Positions 13,501-25,625 of a DNA stretch of 64,000 nucleotides are shown here, piece after piece. Position 1 is the stretch's first letter. Each line of letters starts with the position of its first letter. The notes under the pieces are model-generated. The model was given only the letters and a program-made list of their open reading frames with translations. It had not been told where the DNA came from and searched no databases. The stretch lies in contig VFFE01007869.1 in the NCBI GenBank assembly GCA_008921705.1, positions 312,723 through 376,722 of the forward strand, read 5' to 3'. The position numbers were made by a program, and so were the translations under genes. Origin of the DNA: Burhinus oedicnemus (lineage: Eukaryota; Chordata; Aves; Charadriiformes; Burhinidae).

Positions 13501-16500
13501 AAAAGCAGTCTTCTCTGGATAAGAAAAAAATAGTGTGTGGTCCTTTAAATAACACAGCAGCCTCCAAACACTGAATCATTTAATCCCCTCTTGCTGGCGG
13601 TTGCTTTATCCCAGCCTCCCCCAAAGGCACGTCTGCAGCCCCACTGCAGCCCCTGGCCCAGGATGGGAAGGGGAACCCCACCAGGGACCTGTCCCCAAGG
13701 TGGGGTGTCCCCATATGTATCCCCACGCAGCCCCTGACCCATCACACGGGTCTTTATCTGCCCGTGGCCAAGGTTAACACAGCTCTTTTGGTGCCTGTGG
13801 GAGCTCCGTGTTGGGGACGGTGACGGCACAACCAAAGGTCATCGCTTCTTTTGCAGGCACCAGCGACAGCCTCCAGCCAAGGGAGAGGCCACAGCTCATG
13901 CTGGAACTAGACTTGGGCTGTACGTTCGCGTATAGCTCTGAAATGGATTTCTTTAATGCTCCGTCACCCCATCTCTGTCTAAACAGGGAACGTGTTTGAT
14001 GGTTGCATTACCCACCTTCTCTGCTCAACCTGGTGTAGAGGATACTGAGAAAGAAAGAGTGAGCCTGGGAGAAATCTTAGCTGGATAAAATCGAATAGCA
14101 AATCACGCCCAGGCTTCACCATGCTGGGTTTTTACCCCAATTTCTGTTTATACCTCCACACCACTGAGGTTGCCCTCCCACACAGGGGGGGAAGCACCCT
14201 GATATGGATTTATGAGAAACATCCACACCACTGTTTTCTTTTAACCTGTCCAAGATGCCTCTTAGCAGAGCAGATTAACCCTTTCCCATCCCCTGCGCAG
14301 CAATTAAGCCCATGGCCAGTTCCACTACAGACAAGTGATTTAAATAATGAAGAGGGTGCCCCGTGAGCACTGGACTCATTCCCCGCTGTGTCAGGGCTGC
14401 AGTCCCTGTGCATCAGGGTAAGACTTCATGGGGTCAGCGAGGAGGGAGGTACAGCTCACCACTCCAGGGGCTTGCTTTCACCTGCCCAGCTAATTACGTC
14501 TGCCCACCCAAATTGCACCAGCAAGGTCAGGGTCCCATGGAGCACGTAGAGACAGTTCCTCACCCAAAGAAATTACAGCCCATGCAGCTAACACACGCAC
14601 TGAGACTGGGCAATATTTTCAGTATCATTAGGACTGCAAAGAACAGTGAAGCTCACCCAGAAAACCTATCGCAGAGCCAGTAACTTGAGTGAGGTTTTCT
14701 AGGTCTTGTGTTGAGGCTTTGATTACAGGACTACTCTTCCTCACGCTGGCATTCATTGTACCACCCCTCGTCAACAGGAGATGAGAGAGCAAGATTAATC
14801 CCTCTTCTTATCCTCCTACATTAATGGCTCCATCACTTTGACCCCTGTAGGGTACTCACTGAGGTTCCAGCTGATGGAAAAGTAAGAAAAAAAGTGGCCA
14901 AGCATTCTGGCCACATTTCTAAAAATACCAGCACTTCTGTAAGGCTCCATCTGCCTCTGCTCAGAGACACTGTCAACTGAATTTTGCAGTGGATGTTCAG
15001 GACCTACTTCTGTTCGGCAAGTTATCTTGTCATGCTCTGGACCAGATGGGAGCAAGAACGCCTGGCAAAGCCATGGACACATGCTATCGGACATGCAGAG
15101 CGAGCAGGTGGAGTTCTAACCAGCTCCCATCACTGCGTCCCAGCAGCTGCTTAACTGGATGTCCCTGTAAGCAGCCTGGTGCTTGCAGACAAAAGTAGTG
15201 CTTTCTATGGAATATCAGTCTTTCCTAAGAACCAGCTGACACTTTCCGACCGCCTTCGCTAAATGATAAGCATGTGATGGAGATTGTGCCTTCAGCCCCG
15301 CTCATCTAACAGGAGCTGGTGGAGGGACCACAGCCAGCACACACGGACACAGAAATGGTGAGAGAAAGATGCTGCTGCTTCTCCCTGTTAGTGCCCGGTG
15401 GAGTTCGGGAGCAAACATTTGGAAATACGTAATAATTTTCAATTCTCATGTCAATTTCTAATGCACTTTCTGATCAGAATTTGATTTGATTCCAGAATAG
15501 TTTTTCTGCTACAACTTCATGTGTTTCAAATAGCTTTTTCGTTGGCAACAGAACCCAAATCAGTGTGTCTTTGCAAAATCACCAAATATGTGATGGGGTG
15601 ACCAAGCACACAGGTTGGGAGCTCAATGTAAGTCCCAGAGGAACTCAAGAGATCTCTCCTCAACAGCCCATTAATCAGTTTTGGTGACAGCAAAACATTT
15701 TGAGAAACAACACCAAGGAAGACTCAGCAAAATAAAGGAATTAGAGAAGAGCCTTTCATTTTTGAGGAGGTTTCATGAAGGAAAAGAAGGCCCACAGGTT
15801 GAGGACGCTGGAAGCCCTAGAGAGACTTGGAGACCAGCAGGTCAAGGGCATGTTGACTGTCCTAATAAAAAGATCTGTAGACAAAGAAATAGCCCAGAAA
15901 ACTGCAGGAATTGTGGTATTTAAATGGCACAATTAATTAGTCATGGATGAGACAAGTATGAGGGGATTATGAGAGACGTAAACAAACATTTTGATAAAAG
16001 GAAGAAAGAGAATCGATCGGGCGGCTTCTGTCCATGTGCATTCAGAGTCACAAAAAAGAAAGTTATGTCCCACCAAATTGGAAAGGCCATATTTGACGCC
16101 GATAAGCAGAATAGCTGAGATAATGAGATAGCGGCTGCTGGAGATCCCTGCTATAAGGTGTTATTGAGGCCAAAGCCTTCGTCAAATTCAAAATAGGATT
16201 AAGTATTTAAATGACTAGTCAGACGGCCACTTGCTGTTACAGAAAAATGGGCAGAAATTATTTTGTTCTAGACGCTAGGCAGTGCCTGGGGACAGAGGAA
16301 ATTCTGCCGCAAGAGTATCATCGTGTGCTTGGCTGCTATGGGAAATTTCACCCGAATCTGAGGGTGATCTCGCTGATGGGACTTGTCTAGAGGGTACCTT
16401 GGCCTCATCCAGTTCTTTATTCAGATGCAAGACTCACATTTAATGAAATTGAAGAGCTCTATTAGAGGGGCAGCTGTAAAAATTCATCTTCCTGCAAGAT

Positions 16501-18192
16501 TGGAAGTTATAAAACTCATGAGAATGGGGTAAGGATTAATGAGAAAGAGCTTAAGTGAGTCTCTGACAAAACATTTGCGTCTTTGATTACTCAAGGTGGT
16601 TTCAGGTAGCTAACTGTAGGTACCACTGAATAAAAACGAAGCAAACATATAAAAAGCAGATCAAGGTTAGACTGCAACAGGGTCTGGAAAACTATTATAC
16701 AGCAAAGTCTGCGGGAGCAAGAGGTCCAAGCAGTAGAGGGAAGGTGGAAGACGGGGGTGGTATCGTGGTACCACACACTGATTTGTACAAACTTGGGTGC
16801 TACAAGTATTTGCTAAGAGGCCACAAAAGCCCCTCTCTGCTGATACCAACCAAACTGAAACGGGCCAGATGTGCCAATAGCACCAGCCTGTGGGTCAGCC
16901 CTCAGGGCGTGCGGTCCCACGCTCTGGTACACCAGCCCCAAGGAGTCAACATGACTCAGATGACTCCAGCCCCACAAACACAGATAAGACCCATTAAAAC
17001 CTGGCCACATTGATGATCATTTCAGAAACGTGGCCCCCCCCCCCATGTCCTTTACTCACACACTCCTTTCATTCGCTGCGAAACAAGATGCAATAGCAAA
17101 CGGAGAAGCTTTTCTCTTTTGCTCACATTTAGTCAAAGGGAAGCTCCCAAGATCAGCCATCCACAGCTGCGTCTGGTGTCCACGGACTGCGCAGAAGCAG
17201 CTGGGGGAAGCCAGTGAATGAGAAGGGAAACAACCACCAAATGGGAAGCACGGGGACTGCAGACAGAGACAGGAGAGCAGCTGCAGCTCTGAGTGTTGCT
17301 TTCAGGCAATCAAAGAATAGGGGAAAAAATAAAAACAGAGGTTTCAAAACTGCTGGTTGCGAGAAGGGTAATCAGCTGGCCGCACTTTGGCTCCGGCAAG
17401 GCTCTTCCTGCTGTGTGGTGGGATGTGTGCTGGCCAGAGCGGCAGGAAGGGAACGGAGCATGGTGTCATCCCGTGATGACACCTTCTGCTGAGCAGCAGT
17501 AACCTGGGAGAGGTCTTTTCTGTTCTTGTTTGGGAAGAGAGGGGCTGCAAAGAGACTACTGTGAGGGAGGGAAGAGAGGGAGGTAAAGCTAAGCTGGAGA
17601 GAGGAAGGAGCCTGGTAAGAAACAGGGAAAATGATGGCACTCGTCTGGAAAGCCACAGAAAATACCACTGAAATCAGGGCTGGAAGGGAAATCAGAGGTG
17701 ACGTGTGGTCCTCTATCTCACCCAAAGACGGGATCGTGGACATCCTGGCTAGGTTTATCTGTGCGGTGTTGCTGTCTGCAGGTCCCCAGAAGGTCACTGC
17801 CCGTGATGCGGTTCCTGTCAGGGTCACTCACATTAGGTAAACATTGGCTTCCCAAACTGACCCGAAACTGAAGGATTACACCTTTCATTTTTACCAGCAG
17901 ACATTTATTTCAGTGTTTAGAGAATGAATAGCTTCTCTCCATTCGAAGCACACCCCCCATCCGGGAATGGGTCCTGTTAGAGGTTATAGCATGCAGCTGG
18001 AACAGGGACTGAAATCTGACCCTGGCCAGGCATCCCTGGAGATGAAACCATTTTGGATTTGATGTCAGAACGGTATGAAGACAGATCCAGAAGAGGGAGT
18101 GCTTCTAGAGGGAACCAAACAGCAAGAATCAAGAAATAAAAATGCAAATACCTTGAACATGAATCCCAGCCATCCTCAAAAGCAGCTATGGA

Positions 18193-18199
18193 TATAAAA
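18193..18199 (+). promoter_or_regulatory. TATA-like box upstream of CpG island
   Basis: A TATAAAA match lies in a short AT-rich patch about 190 bases before the CpG-rich block. It could be a core-promoter element or chance. CpG-island promoters usually lack a TATA box, so confidence is low. Confidence 0.15.
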
Positions 18200-18379
18200 T
18201 ATATCCCGCACCTGATATCTAACTCCTCCCAGCCAGGCCAGGCAGAGGGCTGGCCAACACGGCACGCTGCAATGCATGAGGCGTTATTTCAGTCCTAATT
18301 CTGCCTGTTCTGGGATTACAGCATTAGCACCCAAATCTCACAGTGCGGCTCAAGGGGAAAACAAAGGGGGAGTTCCCCA

Positions 18380-18860
18380 CCCTCTGTCCCTGGGGTGAGG
18401 AAAACCCTGCTTTGGCGGAGGCAGCCAGGAGAGTTATTTTTCAGCAGCCCGGCAATTTGGGGGAAGCCCTCAGGACACCTGGGCAGGCAGAGAGGACTCG
18501 ATGGATGGGGAAGTGGCCGTGGGGGTGGCAGATCCGTGCGGGAAGGTCTCCGGGGCTCGGCCCGGCTCGACCCGACCCGTGGGTATCGCCGGCCGGTCAC
18601 ATGCGGGAGAGCGCAGGGAGGGGGAAGCGCTGAATAATTGAGGAGCTGCAGCGCCCTCCTCCCTCCNNNNNNNNNNNNNNNNNNNNGGGCGGCCCTGGGC
18701 GCAGGCGGTCCCCGCCGTGGTCTTCCCCCCCCCCACGGAGGCGGCTGACCCACGCAAGCGGACCCCATTTACGGCTCCGTCCTCCCGGCGGCGCCGGCAA
18801 AACTCCCTCTGACTTCAAGGCTGGTAATGGGGTTGGCTTCCTCTTTACGTCACCCCCGAC
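18380..18860 (+). promoter_or_regulatory. CpG island, candidate SLC7A14 promoter / first exon
   Basis: CpG dinucleotides are dense here (about 16 in the 160 bases at 18,501-18,660 alone) against sparse CpG on both sides. A CRE-like TTACGTCA sits at 18,845-18,852. The island is 13 kb upstream of the first coding exon of SLC7A14 and in the right position for its non-coding first exon, because the coding exon begins with a 3' splice acceptor in its 5' UTR. I could not identify a convincing splice donor, partly because 20 bases are unresolved, so the exon itself is not called. The island could also belong to an antisense or unrelated non-coding transcript. Confidence 0.45.
18667..18686. other. 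Assembly gap (20 N)
   Basis: Twenty undetermined bases inside the CpG island, flanked by GC-rich sequence and a C-run. The true missing length may differ from 20. This is the only gap in the window. Confidence 0.99.
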
Positions 18861-19113
18861 TCGGTGCTGTTTATTGATTCCACACGGGTATTTTTGAACT
18901 GCTTAATACCAACCGTCTGCCCGCCTCAGCCCCGGGTAGGTGTGCTTCAGCATCACTGTATTGAAAAGCCTAATCTCTTTTCTCAGAATTGCTTTCCAGC
19001 TCAGGTTTTGCGGCCTATTAAATGCTAGTTTATACAAATCGACTTAGTGCTTTCCTGTCAGAGGCTGTACCGAGAGAGCTCTAATATAGGGCTTCCTAAA
19101 TCAACACAGACTC

Positions 19114-19133
19114 GGGGTGGGGGTGGGGGTGGG
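19114..19133 (+). other. G-quadruplex motif
   Basis: Four runs of 3-5 guanines are separated by single thymines, the most stable class of quadruplex-forming motif. It lies about 250-300 bases downstream of the CpG island, on the SLC7A14 sense strand. Confidence 0.7.
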
Positions 19134-19876
19134 ATAGGAAGCAGTTTTACTCTGGTCAACCCCAGAGAAGACTTTTGGCTCAAAAGGGCCATGTCTGATT
19201 TAATCTACCATATTAACTAATTAATCTTCCCAGTGTCCCCAAGTAGTAGGCAAGTACATTTTAGCATGCCAAGGCATTTGTTTAATTGCCCAAAAACTGT
19301 CATGAGACTGAAAGTCTGATTGCTAAAGATATTTACATGTGTTCGTTTTATTGGTACACATTGCTAAGGCATATGACTTACCGTAGTTGAGCAACATATT
19401 GTAAACAAACAAAAAACATCAAACAAGCCAAAACCAATACTAGAGTGAAAAGTTACCTAGATTAAACTGACTAATCATCTGTTCTTAAAACATATTGCTC
19501 CATGGAGAATCCTTGTTGCATGAGAACAGGGAATTAAGGGGCTCTTGCAGGGATCCAAGGCCCAAGTGCTATTTCCCATCTGTTAAAGGTGCTGAACTTT
19601 GCCAACAAAACAGAGACTGATGAGTAGTAAATGATGTCAACAAAGAATCTTGGGTCCTCTCAAAGTAAGTCAAACGTACAGTACATATCTGAGAAGACAG
19701 GATGGAGGCAATATCTGCAATAGGAAAAGCTGTTGAACAAGACCAAGCGGAAAAAAACTTGATTCAATTGCTGCTCAGTAAGGGAAGATGTAGGAAGGAA
19801 ATTTTACATCAGTTGTTGGAAACTGAGACTGGTAGAATACAGTAGACATCAACAAAAATTCCAATAACATTGGAAG

Positions 19877-19890
19877 GAAAAAAAAAAAAG
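19877..19890. repeat. A-tract
   Basis: Short run of adenines ending in AAAAG, read directly. Confidence 0.7.
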
Positions 19891-22800
19891 AAACTACAGC
19901 ACCTGAGCAACTCATTTCACTAAAAAGAAGGGTGGGAGGTAACTTGATTCTTGAATCTAAGAGTCTCTACAGAAAGAAATTACTAGGCACTGAGTTATTC
20001 CTCTGTCTGCCAAAGAAAGGCACGACGTGAACTAGTGCCAAGATGCTAAAGCCAAGACATTCTGATTTAAGTGAGGGATCACATTTTTGAACAGTGGAGG
20101 GCTGATGACCTGATGAAGGAGCTATCAGAAAATCTGCTGGATTCTCCATCTGTTTATGTCAAGACTTGATGTCCTCCCAAAAGATGCAACTTAGCCAAAG
20201 CAAGTCATTGGGCTCCCTGCAGGAGTAATTGCCTGGAAGCTAACGGCCTGCAACTCAGACAAAATGAACTCGGTGGACTTAATGGTACCTTTGATCCCTA
20301 ATTCCCGAAGTTAGGCACAGAGATGTACAACTTTGCTCCCAGGAGCCCCAGGCTTCCCTCTAGACAACTACAATATTCGTAGCAGGTGGGATTTTTGACC
20401 ACATACCAAAAGCAGAACAAATGACTGACCAACTTATATTTTGAATCCCCCAGTTTTCCCACTTCTTTCATTAATTAACTCTCCCTAAAAAGAATGTCTT
20501 TCTTTGTGCATATTGCAGTAAAGTGAAGCAATTTAAAACATAAATCATTCTCCTTAGGGAGTCAGTCACTCCCAGGTCAAGATACATCATACCTGTCTCT
20601 AATTTTTTAGGATCATATGAAAATGATGACAATTCATTCTTTATTGAACTTCAGAGTCTCAGATGGGATCGTATCAGAAAGAATTCCAGCCCAAAATATT
20701 TTAAAGGATATATTTATAGGATGACTTGACGCTACTTCCTTCTTGAACACAAGACAGTCTGTTTTCTCAATTCTGAAATCACACACATATAAGATTTCAT
20801 CCATCTTCCCTTGAAGGCGACGGGAGTTTTTCTAGAAAATTCAGTGAGAACAGGGTAACCTCTCAATGGGTGAATTAATGGTTTTCCTGTGAAGCCCTGC
20901 AACATTCAAGCAAATAGGATGGCAAGAACTTACACAAACAGAAATACAATCCTAGGCTCTGCATGAAAAAAAAAATAAGAAGGATAACAGAGTAGTCTGT
21001 AGCAGAATATACTTAGTCCCTCAGACTTCTTAGCCCCCAAATAATCAAAAATATGCTTTCAGAGCACCTGAGCTATTAACCTCATCATAAAGTATATGTT
21101 TAAGCAACGTGCTGTTGTTTGGATTATTAAGAGATATTAAAAATAAGAATGTAAGAATGTAAAAAATAATCAAATACTTCTTCATCTGTGTGTGGTACTG
21201 GGATCCCTAAGTCACAGAAAAAAACATTAGCAGGTAGGTAGCATTTGTGTCTTTCACATCAATTAAAAAAAACCCCAAACACTCCCAGATAGATGCACTC
21301 TATAAAATATAAAGCCATGGTTGGGCCTGAACTTGTCATTCTTGTGAAAGACAGTAGACCTAGGGATGCAAAAGGATCCAGAGTCAAGAAATATAGTAGG
21401 CATTTTTAAGCTACTTCCTATGGATATGAAAACCTGGACAGAGTCTCACCTCGATCCAGGGTGAGTCTGCTGAACTCATTAAGCCACCCACAGTGTAAAT
21501 GGGAGCAGATTCTAACATAGATCCATGAGCCACAGAGATTCCTAAAACATTTTTCATTTACAAGCAATGAGATGTAGCTAAGCTGTGGTTGTCAACTGGA
21601 AACTGCCTTCTAGTACTGGTCAATTTTTCTCTTGTGTATGTTTCCTTGGCTCATGGAATAGCAGCCCTGCCTCTAGACTGTGCTGTCATCGGCACGGGGC
21701 TGGGTGCTCCAGCTAGCGTTGACACTGCCACCACAGCCCATCCCTTTCTGTCACCAGGCTGGAACATCCCTAGGAGAAAACTGTTTTTTCCCTGCAATAA
21801 AACTGTCAGAGCGAAGCCCAGGCACTTACGAAACAAAACCGGCGAGATGGAGCCACACAGCACGTGACTCTATTGTTTCTGTTCCTCTGCATGGCGACTG
21901 TATCAATAATTTACTGAAATACATGATACCATAAATTAAAACTACCTGGCAGGCGAACAGAAGAAGAGCTTTTGCGGCGCAGGTTTTTCAAGTACCATGT
22001 CCTAATTCTGAGAGGACAGAGTTACAGGATCAAGCGGTTTGCTGCCTATAGGGAAAAGGGTTACTGCTGCCATGCTACAAGTGTCTAGGGGGATATCTGT
22101 GTCAAAACTTTAAGTAAGCATCTAAAAACTCAAATGTGTTGTTTTGAGGCCAGCCTCTCTCAGCAGCCACTGATTCGCACTTGTTGGTGACCGTGACCTA
22201 ACTTGGTGGTTTGGTCCACTCCTCCTGCAGATCCTCAGCCTGCTGAGTGCGGGTTGGGTCTTACTCAACAAAGTTTTTTAAACCTGAGGATGGAGACAGC
22301 CCCCTGTGTTTAGATGCCACTTACACATCTGGGCACGTTCCACCTGCAGCAGCACAACTAAAACTCATCCTTAAGCATGTGCTTAAGAATATTATTGAAC
22401 CAGGTCTTAAGGAACCTGTTAAGTTGTACTAAATGAGCAACTCTTCCCTGGTGCCCGGCAACGCCAGGGTGGCCTCCAGGTACGATCTGAACACCCTAGT
22501 CTGGTAGCGAAGGAAATGTATGCTTCTTCTGCCTGTCCTTCATCCTCAGCTGGGAACAGGCAGAAAGCATTGGTGCCAGGTCTCACACCGCTCCAGCCCT
22601 GCAGCAAGATGCTTGGGAAGCATCTGGGCACGCCAGTGCCTTGTCTAAGGCACCTGGGCAACAGCAGGTGCGTTCCACTCATTAACCGGCTGTGGAAGCA
22701 ACAGGGACCAGGAGATGTGCAATTAATAACTAGGGTCACCAGCTCTGCACAAAGTAAATTAAGACAGAAAGAAGGAATGTGTCAAGTTCCTTTGGCTGAG

Positions 22801-24161
22801 AGCTCCGGCACAAACAAGAACTACAGCAATAATAATTCAGCAACTCTACTCTCTGCTCTTAATTTCGTGCAGGCACATGAGTTGAGTTACGCTTGCCAAG
22901 CAGGGCAGCTCACCATGGGAGACTACTTACTGTAGCTAGAAGACAAAATGTGTTGCCTCAGTGAAAGAGGTTGGGTTTTGGGGTCTCCCGGGTAAGGAAG
23001 GCTAAGAGGGAGTATACAATTAGCTACCAGGGCTTCAATGGCAAGCAAATTTTAAGCTAATCATGTTGGCTCACGCTGATTCCCTTGCTACACAAGGACA
23101 TCTCCAGGCAGTGTGTGTGCATTTCTTAGTAATATTAATACCCTAATTTTTATGCTATTGGCATTTTTAAGAACATATCATTCGTCAATTAATTCAGCTT
23201 CACTAGTACCATCCTAGATGCTGATTTAGTCTTAGATGTGCATTCAGAACAAACTCACTGGGAAAGGTCAAAAAGCCCTCGTGCTACAACGCCAGGCATT
23301 ACTCACACTACACACCGCTTCGGTGTTGCGGTGCCTTTGCCCGACTGCTGATGATAGATGACTAAGCACTGAAACTCTATTCTAAATCATCTTCTTTGAC
23401 CAACTTGTGCTCACATTACTCATCTAATCGGTTGTGTTGAAATGCAGGAGGATTACTCATGTAAGGCAAGGATTTTTTTGCCCTAGCAAATAATAAGAAT
23501 AAGTAGCCAAACACGTAATAAAAGCAGCAGGAGCTGCTATTCACTTCCTTGGAAGTGCGTTGAATCTACCTCACACTTCTGTTGAGGAATTTAGTGACAC
23601 AGGCTACAACCAGCCAAATTACATCGCAGCTCTAAGCTCCCTTTTTCACATGCAAAAAACCCCATTGATTTGCATATACTACTATTGCTTCTTCTGGAGC
23701 CTTTAGTAGGCTCGGGATTGAAGATTGTGTCTTTCCAGCTTGTTCTGAGAAAAATATTTCTTTGAGAACCTCTCCTGCATTAAGTAGCTGATAGCCAAAA
23801 TCATGGAAATGGGGCAGCGAGGCATAATCAATTACATTTGTATAACCACTGATGGAACGCGATAACTAATTAATGAGACCATGTGCACATACAAAAGAGA
23901 AACGCGTTTGAAACCCGGCAAGAGCTGAACCGTGTTTGTAAGCCTGATGTGTTTACAGTGTAAAAGACCAGTTCAGACTCCTACTAAATTATTACAGAAA
24001 GCCAGAAAGACTGCTGGTAAGCAAGAGTCAGCGTCGAGAGGAAAAAACCACAGTTTCTTAGTGGGGAATAAAGGAATGTCTACAAAAACAGCAATCTTCA
24101 AAATAAAAGTAGAGGCTTAAAAATAGTGAATTTTCAGATTCTGTACTTGATACCCAGGTAA

Positions 24162-24176
24162 TTTTTTTTTTTTTTT
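24162..24176. repeat. T15 homopolymer
   Basis: Fifteen consecutive thymines; no retroposon body recognised on the adjoining sides. Confidence 0.9.
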
Positions 24177-25600
24177 CTGGTTTGGACAACAAAGCCAAAG
24201 TGTTAAATTGGTACTTTACTGGAAGGTTTAATTTGTGTGTTCACCACTGAAATTCAAAATGCCACTGAAATTCAAATTTCAGAAATGAAATAAGTTGTCA
24301 TAATGATGCATCAGCCCGAATCTCGCAACAGTAAAAATCCATTTTGTTTAGAAAGGCTCACACATTAATAAATAACCCATTCTGCCTGGAGCAAACCATA
24401 ATGACTTTCATTCTGCGGTGTAAAAGTATGGATCCACAGAGGAAAGAAAAAGAAAGCTCAACCCAGTAATTACAGAGATTTCCTCCTGCATGTTGTTAAA
24501 GCAAAGACAGTTTTTAAATGAGTATAATTCTAGAAGAGACTCTCTAGTAACCCGGGTCTAAACATTTCAGTGATACAAAGGCAGCCCTTGTCCACTCTGA
24601 CATTACAGAAAACGTGTCTCTCTCGTCAAAGCAGTAATTACTGGAAGTATAATCCACTACCCAAAAATAGGAAAAAGCCCAGAGTTACAAACACAAGGCT
24701 GCGACCACCTCACTGATACCAATGGCAATCGTACTGCTAGAAAAATATATACCTGGCATTGCAAACAGGCGACTCACTACGATCTAGAGAAGATACCACA
24801 CCATCAGGAAGATGTTTTTTCCTCTTGTGACAGCTCAGGGTCTGGAGGTGTTATTATCAAAACCAGAGGGAAGGTTGCAGAAGTGTGTGCCAGCATAAGA
24901 GACAAATCTTGGTTCCTGGGCACCCAGCTCGCAGTGTTTTAAATGCCTGGATTTCAGAGGTCAGCACGTTAGTCCTTGAAACAGTCTGAGCACCCAGACC
25001 TGTGAGCCCGAACTTCTGTTAGGAATTTCATGTGTTTGACCACACCGTGGCTCGTGACTGCAAAAGGATGGGGGAGGCCGTATCCCATAGCCGTAAGCAT
25101 TGGTATTGATATCTGCGCTTCAAACACAAAATCATGCATCCACCACAAATGAGCGCTTGAAGGTCCATAGAGCCACAAAGGTCCTTCTACGGATGGCCAT
25201 GGGTGGGTACAAAAGCAATATTGTTTTCAACAAGGTACAGCTACAGGAGCGTTAATAGATGTTAGCATGGTTTCTCTTCCACTTCCTTAGAAAACCAACT
25301 GAATTAACCACGCGTGCACTTCTGTAAGGTGTGCACCTTGGCCATTTTACTGATGTAGGAACAAATTTACTAATTTCATGTGGTTTCACCACTGTCATAG
25401 AGAGAGCCTGTCAGAGCAGTTCCAAGAAGTTCCTGGTTCCCCATCTCCTGCTCAGCTCACCCATCTATTGATTTGTCATTTCCCTGCATTAGCAGTATCA
25501 TTACGTTTTTTAAGGCTTTTACTTTGCCATCTCAAGACAACAATGACAAACTAGGCCTTTTTAGAAATGTGCAAATTGATTATACCTCTTTCTCCATAAT

Positions 25601-25625
25601 TCTCTCTCTCTTTTTTTTTTTTTTT
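25601..25625. repeat. (TC)n followed by T15 tract
   Basis: A short TC dinucleotide run passes directly into 15 thymines, giving a 25-base pyrimidine-only strand. Confidence 0.9.

Larger units (their letters stand above)
316..18380. other. Non-coding region left of the CpG island
   Basis: I see no exon that I recognise here. Open frames reach at most 205 codons and several overlap equally open frames on the other strand, as expected by chance in GC-rich stretches. In human the neighbours beyond SLC7A14 are RPL22L1 and EIF5A2, but I see no trace of their proteins. If the CpG island at 18.4-18.9 kb is the SLC7A14 promoter this is intergenic DNA; if the true first exon lies off the left edge, it is part of SLC7A14 intron 1. 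Contents noted are short A-tracts (813-826), an (AAAT)n run at 10,481 and two AP-1 like sites near 7.0 kb. Confidence 0.6.

Noticed and set aside
15681..15923. 80-codon frame ending with several cysteines, considered as a retroviral zinc knuckle
   Set aside because: The cysteine/histidine spacing does not fit CX2CX4HX4C, and no neighbouring retroviral protein or LTR was seen.
1..18380. Possible exons of RPL22L1 or EIF5A2, expected neighbours by synteny
   Set aside because: None of their conserved protein blocks appears on either strand; they probably lie beyond the left edge.
22516..22935. 139-codon plus-strand frame
   Set aside because: No similarity recognised and no supporting structure; length is within chance expectation for a 64 kb window.
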